Below are positions 1 to 6,418 of a DNA stretch of 9,354 nucleotides, in pieces. Numbering within the stretch: position 1 is the first letter of the stretch; each line of letters begins with the position of its first letter. Location: positions 1-9,354 of the forward strand of contig CACYJD010000024.1 of NCBI GenBank assembly GCA_902774655.1, written 5' to 3'. The notes below the pieces were generated by a model that was not told the DNA's origin, did no database searches, and saw only the letters and a list, made by a program, of their open reading frames with translations. Origin of the DNA: an uncultured Erysipelotrichaceae bacterium. Lineage in GTDB: Bacteria > Bacillota_I > Bacilli_A > RFN20 > CAG-826. The position numbers were made by a program, and so were the translations under genes.

Positions 1-14
1 ATATAATCAAGCGT

Positions 15-599
15 ATGGAAAATAAAGGCAGATTTGTAACTAGTCTAAAATTATTCTTAACATTCCTTAAACTAGGTACATTTTCTGTTGGAGGTGGCCC
101 TGCAATAATTGCATTGCTAAGAGATGAACTAGTCATTAAACAAAAGATGATTAATGACGAAGAGCTCATTGAAATGATTTCTATCTCTGAAAGCACTCCT
201 GGACCACTTGCAGTTAACCTTGCAACATACCTTGGATTTAAAAAGAGTGGACTTCTTGGTGCTTTATTTGCAACTTTAGGGGTTATATTCACTCCTTTTT
301 GGTTAATGTTTATCGTAAGTTTATTTTTAAGAAACTTACTAGAATACAAAGCTATCCAATACGCATTTATGGGCATTAACTGTGCGGTTATTTACTTAAT
401 TATTAAAGTAGCGTTTTCATTATTTAAAAAGGTTAAAGTTGATTGGATTAGCATCCTCTTATTCTTATTAGTTTTATTAGCGCAGATACTGTTCCATATC
501 TTTAATATTTCATTCTTATCTATCTTCTACATTTTAGGTGGAATCGTAATTGGAGTGATTATATATGGGTTTTTTAATATTAGGAGGTCAACTAAATGA
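15..599 (+). CDS. Chromate transporter family protein, first half (short-chain CHR)
   Basis: A 194-residue hydrophobic protein of the CHR (chromate ion transporter) family in its single-domain form. Seen: the family glycine motif GGGPAI near residues 26-31, the charged stretch RDELV just after it, the signature STPGPLAVNLATY around residues 60-72, and about five to six membrane segments ending in a basic tail. In this family short-chain members are usually encoded as adjacent pairs, each about half of the long ChrA, and here the next gene overlaps by four bases, so the two probably form one transporter in the cytoplasmic membrane. Substrate is inferred only; chromate efflux is the characterised activity, but many homologues are untested. 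The ATG at 15 fits the usual family start, but no ribosome binding site is visible and the frame stays open to the window edge, so the true start could lie upstream. Confidence 0.88.
   Translation: MENKGRFVTSLKLFLTFLKLGTFSVGGGPAIIALLRDELVIKQKMINDEELIEMISISESTPGPLAVNLATYLGFKKSGLLGALFATLGVIFTPFWLMFIVSLFLRNLLEYKAIQYAFMGINCAVIYLIIKVAFSLFKKVKVDWISILLFLLVLLAQILFHIFNISFLSIFYILGGIVIGVIIYGFFNIRRSTK
582..587 (+). promoter_or_regulatory. Ribosome binding site inside the end of the first CHR gene
   Basis: A perfect AGGAGG lies eight bases before the ATG at 596 and is part of the last codons of the upstream gene. With the ATGA stop/start overlap it fixes the start of the second half gene and suggests coupled, matched synthesis of the two halves. 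Confidence 0.85.
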
Positions 600-1213
600 G
601 CTTCCTAATATTGTTTTATGAGTTCTTTATAATTGGCTTATTCACCTTTGGAGGTGGATACGCGATGATACCTCTTGTTCAAGATGTTGTAATTAAACAT
701 TCTTGGTTAACTGAGAGCGAATTCTTGAACATGATTGGTATCAGCGAATCCACTCCTGGACCTATTGCAATCAACATGGCTACTTATGTAGGTAGTATTG
801 TTGGAAAAGCTGAGTTAGGTGACCCTGGCACTATTTTAGGTAGCGTTATTGCTACTTTTGGAGTGGTACTTCCTAGTTTCTTAGTGATGTTACTAATTGC
901 ACTACTTCTTAAAAAATTTATGAAAAATAAGTTTGTCCAAGGTGCTCTAAAAGGAATTGCTCCTGTAGCAGTTGCTTTAATAGCTTCTAGTGGCCTTATT
1001 TTGTTAAGTGATATTTTGTTCCCATTATCCATTTCAGGCGAGAATATATCCTTTAATTTCAATTTTGAGTATGTATTCTGCTTCTTTATTGTAGTGCTTA
1101 ATATCTTGCTTTGTAGGAAGGTATTTAATAAGAAACTTAATCCAATATTTGTAATCTTAATTAGCGCGGTTATTGGCATATCGCTTGGATATATTTTTAA
1201 CTTCGCGATTTAA
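596..1213 (+). CDS. Chromate transporter family protein, second half (short-chain CHR)
   Basis: A 205-residue partner of the preceding gene, again one CHR domain. Seen: GGGYAMIPLVQ near residues 20-30, the signature SESTPGPIAINMATY around residues 50-64, and about six membrane segments, ending in a hydrophobic C-terminus. The glycine motif and STPGP signature are the conserved hallmarks of the family. The start is fixed by AGGAGG at eight-base spacing and by the ATGA overlap with the upstream stop. Known family organisation (paired half-size genes, as with ywrA/ywrB of Bacillus subtilis) supports a heteromeric transporter; chromate, or another oxyanion, as substrate is inference. There are no resistance or regulatory genes beside it in this window that would confirm a chromate role. 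Confidence 0.9.
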   Translation: MSFLILFYEFFIIGLFTFGGGYAMIPLVQDVVIKHSWLTESEFLNMIGISESTPGPIAINMATYVGSIVGKAELGDPGTILGSVIATFGVVLPSFLVMLLIALLLKKFMKNKFVQGALKGIAPVAVALIASSGLILLSDILFPLSISGENISFNFNFEYVFCFFIVVLNILLCRKVFNKKLNPIFVILISAVIGISLGYIFNFAI

Positions 1214-1214
1214 T

Positions 1215-1244
1215 TTATACTTTATTTTAATAAAGAGAGTATAA
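1215..1244. repeat. Imperfect inverted repeat after the CHR gene pair
   Basis: TTATACT at 1215-1221 is matched by AGTATAA at 1238-1244, with a further inner pairing TTTA (1221-1224) / TAAA (1231-1234). The stem is almost all A-T and is not followed by a T run, so as a terminator for the CHR pair it would be weak. Its right arm overlaps a consensus -10 hexamer, so it may instead be a regulatory dyad, or simply AT-rich chance. Confidence 0.4.
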
Positions 1245-1245
1245 T
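1240..1245 (+). promoter_or_regulatory. Possible -10 element for the PII-like/antiporter pair
   Basis: A perfect TATAAT sits 25 bases before the ATG at 1271, with a usable AGAAGG-like ribosome binding site at about 1254-1260 between them. No good -35 hexamer exists at 16-18 bases (the nearest, TTTATA at 1214-1219, is 20 bases away), so the promoter is plausible but unproven. The 57-base gap separates this pair from the CHR genes. Confidence 0.4.
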
Positions 1246-1270
1246 CATTGTCGAAGAAGGCAAAAAATAT

Positions 1271-1603
1271 ATGAAACATCTTTTATTTGTAATCTTAGAA
1301 GAGAACGAAACAACAGCGGAACTACTTAGAGAATTATCTAACGAAGGTTATAACGGAACTGTTATTTCATCTACTTCATTAAAACATGTACTCCGTGATC
1401 AAAATGAAGATACACCATTTTTCATTAATTTAAGTATGATTCACTCTAACAACTTTGTTGAAAACACAATTATTAACTTAGTTTTAGATGAAGAAGATTT
1501 AGAAATCGTTAAAGGCGTTATCCGTAAATATAGTGAAGGATTCACCAAAATCAAAGGTGGAATGTACTCCACTGTTTTAGAAAGCTACGAAGGAAGCTTC
1601 TAA
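1271..1603 (+). CDS. PII-like small regulatory protein next to a cation antiporter
   Basis: A 110-residue soluble protein without signal peptide or membrane segment. The pattern fits the PII-like ferredoxin-fold superfamily: strand (KHLLFVIL, residues 2-9), helix (about 13-25), a turn with NGT and a strand plus ISSTSLKHVL loop (about 28-42), a strand around 67-72 followed by DEEDLEIVKGVIRKYSE helix (about 73-89), and a last strand with GGMYSTVL. Small PII-like proteins of this length are often found beside Na+/H+ antiporter genes and are thought to sense a nucleotide or similar ligand. That context is repeated here: the antiporter begins nine bases after this stop codon and in the same frame. 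The ligand cannot be read from the sequence. Alternative: another trimeric ferredoxin-fold sensor such as a cyclic-di-AMP receptor relative, though the usual TTGGFL motif of that family is absent. Confidence 0.6.
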   Translation: MKHLLFVILEENETTAELLRELSNEGYNGTVISSTSLKHVLRDQNEDTPFFINLSMIHSNNFVENTIINLVLDEEDLEIVKGVIRKYSEGFTKIKGGMYSTVLESYEGSF

Positions 1604-1612
1604 TTAGTTAAA

Positions 1613-2883
1613 ATGAATCAAATACTTTGTATCGCTTTAGCGCTTTTAGTTGGACTTTTGTCCACTAGATTAATGAAATTAGTTAAGTTACCTAATGTAA
1701 CTGGTTTTTTGCTCTCTGGAATTTTATTTGGACCATATGTTTTGGGCCCTATTATTGGTGGATGGACACCTGCTGGTACAGGAAATATGTTGGGTATATA
1801 TCCGATATAGCCTTAGGTTTTATTGCGTTCTCTATTGGATGTTCGTTTAAGTTATCATCTCTTAAAGCTATTGGTAAAAGAGTGTTAATTATCACTATTT
1901 TTGAAGCACTTGGCGGTTCTTTGATTGCCTTTGGAGGCTTAGCAATTGCCTCTATTTGGTTAGGAGATCAACTACCTATGAGTGTAGTTATATCATTAGC
2001 TGCGATTGCTAGTGCAACAGCCCCTGCTGCAACACTTTTAGTTATTAGACAATATAAGGCAGACGGCCCAGTTGTTAGAACACTTATCCCAGTAGTTGCT
2101 TTCGATGATGCCGTTGCATTAATACTTTTTGCAGTCTTATTTAACGTATCAAAATCTATATCTGTTGCTGGAGAATCAATCAATATAATGGAGATCCTAG
2201 TGGTTCCACTACTTCAAATCATACTTTCATTAGCACTTGGTGCTGCTATTGGTTTTGTAATTTCGATGGCGTGCCACCTATTTAAATCTAGAGCTAATAG
2301 AATGGTTTTAATTATTGCTTCTGTACTTGGAGTTACCGGCTTAACTATGTTAGCTAGTGCTAATGAATGGAAGATGTTTGGTGTAGACTTTAACTTCTCT
2401 AATCTACTTACAATGATGATGGTTGGCGCTATGTTTATTAACTTTAGAGCAGACGCTACTAGAACCACCGAACAACTTGATAGATTTACTCAACCTATAT
2501 ATATGCTTTTCTTTATTATTAGTGGAGCAAATTTAGATATTACAATCTTTGGTTCATCTACAGGTTTGGTAATGTTAGGTATTGCTTTAATCTATGTTGT
2601 ATTTAGAGCAGCTGGTAAATGGCTTGGAGCGTTCACTTCTGCAAAAATCACTAAAAGTGAGCCTACTGTGCAAAAGTATTTAGGCTTTACATTATTCCCT
2701 CAAGCAGGTGTTGCAATTGGTTTAGCCACTACTGCTGCTAAAACTTTTGGGGAACTTGGAAGCGTAATTCTTGCGATCATCTTAAGTGCCACAATAGTTT
2801 ATGAATTAACAGGACCAGTTATTACAAAGATTGCTCTTCAAAAAGCTGGAGAAATACCTAATACAAAAATCTCAAAGAGTTGA
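1613..2883 (+). pseudogene. Cation:proton antiporter (CPA2/Kef-type), split by a frameshift
   Basis: A monovalent cation/proton antiporter of the inner membrane, encoded in two frames: 1613-1810 holds the first membrane segments, including a typical KLPNVTGFLLSGILFGPYVLG stretch, and the remainder reads in the -1 frame from about 1795 to the TGA at 2881-2883. Joined at the G run 1792-1794 the product is about 423 residues with 12-13 membrane segments. Seen in the second part: SDIALGFIAFSIG, the unwound-helix region SATAPAAT, and the paired aspartates FDDAV (codons at 2104-2109, about residues 165-166), which mark the CPA2 type rather than the ND type of CPA1. The protein ends after the membrane domain, without RCK/TrkA-N domains, so regulation may fall to the PII-like protein upstream. 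No strong ribosome binding site precedes the ATG (AGGAAG is 16 bases away), so translation may depend on reinitiation after the PII-like gene. A sequencing error in the G run would restore a full gene; otherwise the gene is newly broken, since the rest is intact. Confidence 0.85.
1789..1803 (+). other. Frameshift site in the antiporter gene
   Basis: The first frame reads normal family sequence up to Met-Leu-Gly (ATG TTG GGT) and then hits TAG at 1808. The -1 frame becomes normal family sequence at TAT ATA TCC GAT (Tyr-Ile-Ser-Asp) from 1795. Adding one G to the GGG at 1792-1794 gives TTG GGG TAT ATA TCC and joins the frames without any other change. No X XXY YYZ slippery heptamer lies at the junction, so one-base loss, or an assembly/read error in the G run, is the simplest reading. 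Confidence 0.8.
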
Positions 2884-2902
2884 GTATATGTTCTTAATTC
2901 AA

Positions 2903-2930
2903 TAAAAATGGGCTGTTAATTCAGCCCTTT
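2903..2930. terminator. Bidirectional terminator between convergent antiporter and HAD genes
   Basis: A perfect six-bp stem GGGCTG (2910-2915) / CAGCCC (2922-2927) with a six-base loop is flanked by A's on the left and T's on the right. For minus-strand transcription it is followed by ATTTTTATT; for plus-strand transcription by only TTTAA, so it should act better on the HAD operon. The stop codon of the minus-strand gene lies in the loop. Confidence 0.75.
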
Positions 2931-3581
2931 AACTTGCTCATATAAATCATTAACGCTTTCGCAACTATAATCAGTTAACGATAATAGTTCATCGGTATAG
3001 AAATCATATCCATATTTACAAAGCATTGATTCAATACCAGCGTTATGAGCGAATTCTACATCTATTCTAGAATCCCCTACGTATAAGCATTTTGATTTAT
3101 CTAAATTGTATTCTTCTACGATTTCATTAAGAAGCCTTGGATCAGGTTTCACTGGATAACCTGGCTTTTGTCCACTGACAGCTTCGAATATGCCGTCTCC
3201 ATAGGTTTCTTTAATGATTATTTGTAATAAATGGTCTGGTTTATTAGACGCCACGAAGAGTCTTATACCTTCTTCTTTTAAAGACCTTAAAACCTCAGGA
3301 AGTCCATCAAATGGTTTAGTTTTACGCCCTTGATATGCTTTGTAATAATATAAAAACCTATCGTTAAATCTATCAAATTCTTCATTAGTGCCGTTAACTG
3401 GTGCAAATGCTCGAGTTGCTAAAATTAACGCACCACTTCCGATAAGTTTACGACCATTATCAAGATTATATCTAATAGAGTATCCACAATCTTTTAATGC
3501 ATCATTAACGGCGTCAATAATGTCATCTAAACTCACTAACAGAGTGCCATCTAAATCAAATATTAAAGTATCGTATTTCAT
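2916..3581 (-). CDS. HAD-superfamily phosphatase, phosphoglycolate-phosphatase-like
   Basis: A 221-residue cytoplasmic HAD hydrolase of the Gph/PGMB type (alpha-helical cap after motif I). Seen: motif I FDLDGTLL with nucleophile Asp9 and acid/base Asp11; motif II VASN with Ser112; motif III Lys145 in KPDP; motif IV GDSRID with Asp170 and Asp174 for magnesium. The cap covers roughly residues 17-90. Family members dephosphorylate 2-phosphoglycolate, pyrophosphate or other small phosphate esters, and substrate cannot be assigned from these motifs. A small deviation: Val16 stands where many phosphoglycolate phosphatases have Asp (LxDS). The gene is second in a two-gene operon and overlaps the upstream HAD gene by ATGA. 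No strong ribosome binding site is present, which points to coupled translation. Its last codons form one arm of the terminator. Confidence 0.88.
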   Translation of the reverse strand: MKYDTLIFDLDGTLLVSLDDIIDAVNDALKDCGYSIRYNLDNGRKLIGSGALILATRAFAPVNGTNEEFDRFNDRFLYYYKAYQGRKTKPFDGLPEVLRSLKEEGIRLFVASNKPDHLLQIIIKETYGDGIFEAVSGQKPGYPVKPDPRLLNEIVEEYNLDKSKCLYVGDSRIDVEFAHNAGIESMLCKYGYDFYTDELLSLTDYSCESVNDLYEQVKGLN

Positions 3582-4342
3582 AATAAATGTTCTTCTAAGA
3601 AATGGGCTAATCCATCTTCATTATTGCTTAGAGCAATATGCTTTGCGTGTTCAAGGACTACAGGTTGACTATTAGCCATTGCTACACCAATATGTGCTTT
3701 TTCAATCATTTCTTGATCTCCAAAGTCATCGCCAAAAGTCATAATAGTAGATGTATCTTCGCCTAAGTATTCAAGCAATTTAAGGATTCCACTCCACTTG
3801 GTAGCGCCTTTTACGGATAATCTATGCCATCCTCTATTTAGATAGTTTTGATGTTCTAGATTAAAATCATCAGCAAGTTTTTCAATTCGCTCAAAATCCA
3901 TAGTGTATGCAAGTATCTTAAGTGAATCGATATTAAACCCTTTAGAGAAGTCATAATATATAGCGTTTTGCTTCTTATACTCTTTATCGCTAGCGTAGAA
4001 ATGTTCAGCGGTTTGAATTGATATTTTTGGGCAAAATTCCAATAGGTTCTCCACTATTTTTTGAATTTCGTTGCCAGGAATTGCCTTAAAATAAATCTTT
4101 TTGTGATTCTTATCGATAATGTCACATCCACCACTATAAATGCCGTAATCAGCATCTACTAATTGGAAGAGTTCTTCGCTATTCTGCATGCTTCTAGATG
4201 TATTAAAAACTATCTTGTATCCTTTTTCTTTAACTCGTTTTAATGTTTCAAGAGTGTATTCAGAGATACTTTTATCTTTTCTAAGTAATGTATCGTCAAG
4301 ATCCATTACGATATATTTGATAGATTTATAAAGTTCATCCAT
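3578..4342 (-). CDS. Cof-type HAD-IIB phosphatase
   Basis: A 254-residue cytoplasmic HAD hydrolase of the Cof/YidA class, with the large C2 cap inserted between motifs II and III. Seen: motif I MDLDDTLL with Asp14 and Asp16; motif II FNTSRS with Thr48 and Ser49 and the usual Arg50; the cap from about residue 80 to 175; Lys182 in the KGATKWSG stretch, which is the usual position of the catalytic lysine; motif IV FGDDFGDQEMI with Asp205, Asp206 and Asp209. Family members act on sugar phosphates, FMN or pyridoxal phosphate; which applies here is unknown. It is the first gene of a two-HAD operon. The ATG at 4342 has no visible ribosome binding site and lies almost at the predicted transcription start. 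Confidence 0.88.
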   Translation of the reverse strand: MDELYKSIKYIVMDLDDTLLRKDKSISEYTLETLKRVKEKGYKIVFNTSRSMQNSEELFQLVDADYGIYSGGCDIIDKNHKKIYFKAIPGNEIQKIVENLLEFCPKISIQTAEHFYASDKEYKKQNAIYYDFSKGFNIDSLKILAYTMDFERIEKLADDFNLEHQNYLNRGWHRLSVKGATKWSGILKLLEYLGEDTSTIMTFGDDFGDQEMIEKAHIGVAMANSQPVVLEHAKHIALSNNEDGLAHFLEEHLL

Positions 4343-4346
4343 ATAG

Positions 4347-4375
4347 ATTAATATATTAATTTATATATATAAATT
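4347..4375. repeat. Two overlapping AT-only palindromes in the HAD promoter
   Basis: ATTAATATATTAAT (4347-4360) and AATTTATATATATAAATT (4358-4375) are each perfect palindromes and together cover the -10 hexamer and the spacer of the HAD promoter. They could bind a dimeric regulator or ease melting. In DNA this AT-rich, such palindromes also arise by chance. Confidence 0.5.
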
Positions 4376-4378
4376 CAA
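4350..4378 (-). promoter_or_regulatory. Promoter of the two-HAD operon
   Basis: On the minus strand TTGAAT (4378-4373) is followed after exactly 17 bases by TATATT (4355-4350). A start seven bases on would fall at about 4343, next to the ATG at 4342, so the transcript may be leaderless or nearly so. Confidence 0.6.
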
Positions 4379-4387
4379 CCGCAAAAG

Positions 4388-4414
4388 TAAAAAGGATCGA
4401 ATTGCTTCGATCCT
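4388..4414 (-). terminator. Intrinsic terminator of the HU gene
   Basis: Read on the minus strand: a nine-bp perfect stem AGGATCGAA / TTCGATCCT with loop GCAA, ending in a run of five T's. It lies about 20 bases after the HU stop codon and just before the HAD promoter, so HU is insulated from the HAD pair. Confidence 0.9.
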
Positions 4415-4435
4415 AATTACTTATTATTTAATTAA

Positions 4436-4702
4436 TTAAAGTCTTTCTTTTAATGTGTCAGCAGCTTTGAAACCAACAACTTTCTTTGCTGGAACAGAGA
4501 CAACTTCACCTGTTCTTGGGTTTTTAGCGGTTCTTGCTTTTCTTGCGTTAACTTTGAATGAACCAAATCCGTTAAGACGGACACCACCTTTAACGATTTC
4601 ATCGCTAAGGACTTCAACTAATGCTTCATAAACTTTTTCAGTTTCTCTTGCTTCAACGCCTGCTTTTTCAGCGACGACAGCAACTAATTCTTTTTTTGTC
4701 AT
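4436..4702 (-). CDS. hup: HU-family DNA-binding protein
   Basis: An 88-residue histone-like protein that binds and bends DNA as a dimer and compacts the nucleoid. Seen: the helical dimerisation part (residues 1-40, starting MTKKELVAVVAEKAG), the conserved turn GFGSF (45-49), the DNA-binding arm with NPRTG (61-65, intercalating Pro62) and the closing VGFKAADTLKERL. Length matches the usual 90 residues. A longer reading from TTG at 4723 would add seven residues not found in the family, and that added stretch contains the AAAGGAAAG ribosome binding site for the ATG at 4702, so ATG 4702 is preferred. The gene is monocistronic, with its own promoter and strong terminator, as is common for this abundant protein. 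Confidence 0.96.
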   Translation of the reverse strand: MTKKELVAVVAEKAGVEARETEKVYEALVEVLSDEIVKGGVRLNGFGSFKVNARKARTAKNPRTGEVVSVPAKKVVGFKAADTLKERL

Positions 4703-4735
4703 TTTATACAACTTTCCTTTCAACGGTATGAACTA

Positions 4736-4764
4736 ATCATATAAAAAAATTAAGAGAATGAAAA
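4736..4764 (-). promoter_or_regulatory. Promoter of the HU gene
   Basis: Minus strand TTTTCA (4764-4759), 17 bases, TATGAT (4741-4736), placing the start of transcription near 4729 and leaving a leader of about 26 bases that includes the AAAGGAAAG ribosome binding site. The -35 matches consensus at four of six positions, the -10 at five of six. Confidence 0.55.
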
Positions 4765-4805
4765 GATATAATTTGATTTTTTCTTTGATTGTGACTAGAT
4801 TTTCA

Positions 4806-4844
4806 TAAAAAAAGCATGCATCTATTTTAAACAAGAAGCATGCT
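4806..4844 (-). terminator. Intrinsic terminator of the five-gene redox operon
   Basis: Read on the minus strand, AGCATGC (4844-4838) pairs with GCATGCT (4819-4813); beyond a T-T mismatch, TCT and AGA extend the stem around an AT-rich loop. Seven T's follow the stem. It starts 14 bases after the stop of the last operon gene and ends the unit before the HU promoter. Confidence 0.85.
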
Positions 4845-4857
4845 CTAATTTATTTAA

Positions 4858-5565
4858 TTAGTTACTTTCTTTAAAGAAGATATCATCTTGATGTAAACCT
4901 TTTTTATTTAAAAGAATTACACCTATTAAGAAACAACCTTGGTAGATAACATTTGTGGAAATTGCTATCCAGGCATATTCATAAAATCTCTTAGTGCTTA
5001 AGTATCCCATTCCCACCATTGCAACTACTGCAACTGAGAAAAGAATAATAACAGGAACTGATTTCATACGTGCAGCCATATAGATGAGTACACCTAAGCT
5101 ACCTGCCGCTCCTAAAATCATCATAACGATAAATGGCATTGAACTATCAAATACTGTTGCGGTATAGGCAAATAAGCCTAAGAATGGTAGCACTGCTACA
5201 CTTCTAACTTTGGTGTAGTTTTTATTAAACTTAGTGAACATACCAATTAAACCAACAAATAAGAGGAAGAATCCTATCGATTGAGTGGTTGTAAATTGAT
5301 TTGATAACAACGTGTAATCAATCTCTGCAATACCAATTAAGATTTTATGCAAAGCTTTTAAAAAGCCTGCAACAAATACCATAATTGATCCACTTGCGAG
5401 TAAAACATAGCAGCCTTTAACCATTTTGTTATAAAGTGCTCTTAAGAGGATGATTGAACCAATTAAGAATAACGCTACTGGAACAATGTCATATAATCCT
5501 TGAAAAACCATCCCTACTCTAGGGGCTTCTTCAAGAGGTGTTTCGTTAATAAAAGTAGTAAACAT
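4858..5565 (-). CDS. Unrecognised multi-pass membrane protein of the redox operon
   Basis: A 235-residue protein that I do not recognise. Seen: about seven hydrophobic segments (roughly residues 24-43, 53-72, 94-110, 122-139, 144-164, 171-189 and 200-221), a hydrophilic N-terminal part of about 20 residues, positive loops such as NKMVKG and TKFNKNYTKVR, and a polar tail after the last segment. No metal, haem or ATP motif is apparent. It is the last gene of the operon: the ATG is two bases after the stop of the DUF1295 gene, there is no clear ribosome binding site, and translation is probably coupled. Position suggests a partner of the reductase-like enzyme upstream, for example a membrane subunit, a carrier for its hydrophobic substrate or a sensor. 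This is inference. A start at Met19 is possible but has no better support. Confidence 0.7.
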   Translation of the reverse strand: MFTTFINETPLEEAPRVGMVFQGLYDIVPVALFLIGSIILLRALYNKMVKGCYVLLASGSIMVFVAGFLKALHKILIGIAEIDYTLLSNQFTTTQSIGFFLLFVGLIGMFTKFNKNYTKVRSVAVLPFLGLFAYTATVFDSSMPFIVMMILGAAGSLGVLIYMAARMKSVPVIILFSVAVVAMVGMGYLSTKRFYEYAWIAISTNVIYQGCFLIGVILLNKKGLHQDDIFFKESN

Positions 5566-5567
5566 AA

Positions 5568-6404
5568 TTATTTAATCCAATTCCATTTCTTCATTGATTT
5601 GATCGGAATCAATCTAGAAATAAGTGGTGTTTTTGCAATATATGCTTGATATTCAGGATCTTCACCATAGTTTTTATCTTGTCTACCTTCAAGACGTTTA
5701 GCACCGCTTAGCATAACGTAGACAATTAATATATAGCCTAAGATTGCGATAACCCATTGATACCATGTAACTAAGGCATTGATTGAGCTAACTAAGACGC
5801 CTGTCCAGAATAAGATTTCACCTAGATAGTTAGGACATCTAACATATTTATAGACACCTTTATCACAGAATCTATGTGGATTTGATTTCTTGGCAGCGCT
5901 CTTAGTTAAATCACTAATGGTTTCTAAAAGTAAGCCAATAACCATAACGGAAGCACCAACGATTTCAAAAATCATTGAAGTTTGATCACCATAGATACCA
6001 TTTGCCACTCTAAAGAAAACTGGGCTTGTTTGCATAATGTAAAGGATGGTAACCATGATCCAAATTGTTGCTTTAACGAAGATTGGCATCTTCTTTTCGG
6101 TGGATCCTGCTACATTCTCTGCTACCTTACGGTATGAAGCAGATTTAGCTTCTCTAAAGATTAAGAATCCACTTAATCTACAACCATATAAAACAAGAAT
6201 TGATGCGAGTATATATGTGAAAATATCGCCAGTTGGAAGGAAATATCCAGTTGCACTTAAGACAATAATACCAGCGCCAATTAAGACAACTGATAGTCCA
6301 TAACCAACACTTAAAAAGTAAACAAATTTCTTAAAACCAATGATACAGCCTAAGGCGCTAAGACCTGTAAGAATACCAAGGGCAGCCCATGCTAATGGAG
6401 TCAT
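5568..6404 (-). CDS. DUF1295 / steroid 5-alpha-reductase-like membrane enzyme
   Basis: A 278-residue multi-pass membrane protein of the DUF1295 family, related to the C-terminal domain of steroid 5-alpha-reductases and to isoprenylcysteine methyltransferases. Seen: several N-terminal membrane segments (from about residue 3 to 82), a cytoplasmic loop (about 83-106), further segments, and the conserved C-terminal block: LLLETISDLTKS (158-169, Glu161 and Asp165), NPHRF (175-179), GVYKYVRCPNYLGE (183-196), then two segments and a soluble tail with Tyr246, Tyr252, Tyr255 and TP. In the family this block binds NADPH (or S-adenosylmethionine in the methyltransferase branch) and acts on a lipid double bond. 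The operon also holds two other nucleotide-cofactor proteins, which favours a reductase role, but substrate and cofactor are inferred. Start fixed by AGGAGG eight bases before ATG 6404. Confidence 0.82.
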   Translation of the reverse strand: MTPLAWAALGILTGLSALGCIIGFKKFVYFLSVGYGLSVVLIGAGIIVLSATGYFLPTGDIFTYILASILVLYGCRLSGFLIFREAKSASYRKVAENVAGSTEKKMPIFVKATIWIMVTILYIMQTSPVFFRVANGIYGDQTSMIFEIVGASVMVIGLLLETISDLTKSAAKKSNPHRFCDKGVYKYVRCPNYLGEILFWTGVLVSSINALVTWYQWVIAILGYILIVYVMLSGAKRLEGRQDKNYGEDPEYQAYIAKTPLISRLIPIKSMKKWNWIK

Positions 6405-6412
6405 TTCATTTA

Positions 6413-6418
6413 CCTCCT
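6413..6418 (-). promoter_or_regulatory. Ribosome binding site overlapping the stop codon of the NAD(P)-binding gene
   Basis: Minus-strand AGGAGG (6418-6413), eight bases before the ATG at 6404. Its first two bases belong to the TAG stop of the upstream gene (TAGGAGG). It also decides against the ATG at 6409, which runs into TGA after two codons. Confidence 0.85.

Noticed and set aside
784..1179. Long antisense reading frame within the second chromate-transporter gene.
   Set aside because: Low-complexity shadow of a hydrophobic gene on the other strand, with no ribosome binding site or recognisable protein pattern. The same applies to antisense frames at 1968-2183, 2214-2468, 3388-3675, 6046-6303, 7760-7996 and 7779-8048, and to the same-strand shadow at 7651-7878.
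1705..1711. A correctly phased T TTT TTG slippery heptamer in the antiporter gene, which could suggest programmed -1 frameshifting.
   Set aside because: A slip there would replace the conserved second membrane segment (from LLSGILFGPY onward, about 28 residues) by unrelated sequence. The frame change that keeps family sequence on both sides lies some 80 bases downstream at the GGG run, where there is no slippery site.
1762..1794. ATG at 1762 as an independent start of a 373-residue antiporter.
   Set aside because: The first ten or so residues from this ATG are an out-of-frame reading of the family sequence, there is no ribosome binding site, and the resulting protein would lack the first membrane segments.
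4703..4723. Extension of the HU protein to the TTG at 4723.
   Set aside because: The seven added residues are not part of HU proteins and their codons hold the ribosome binding site for the ATG at 4702.
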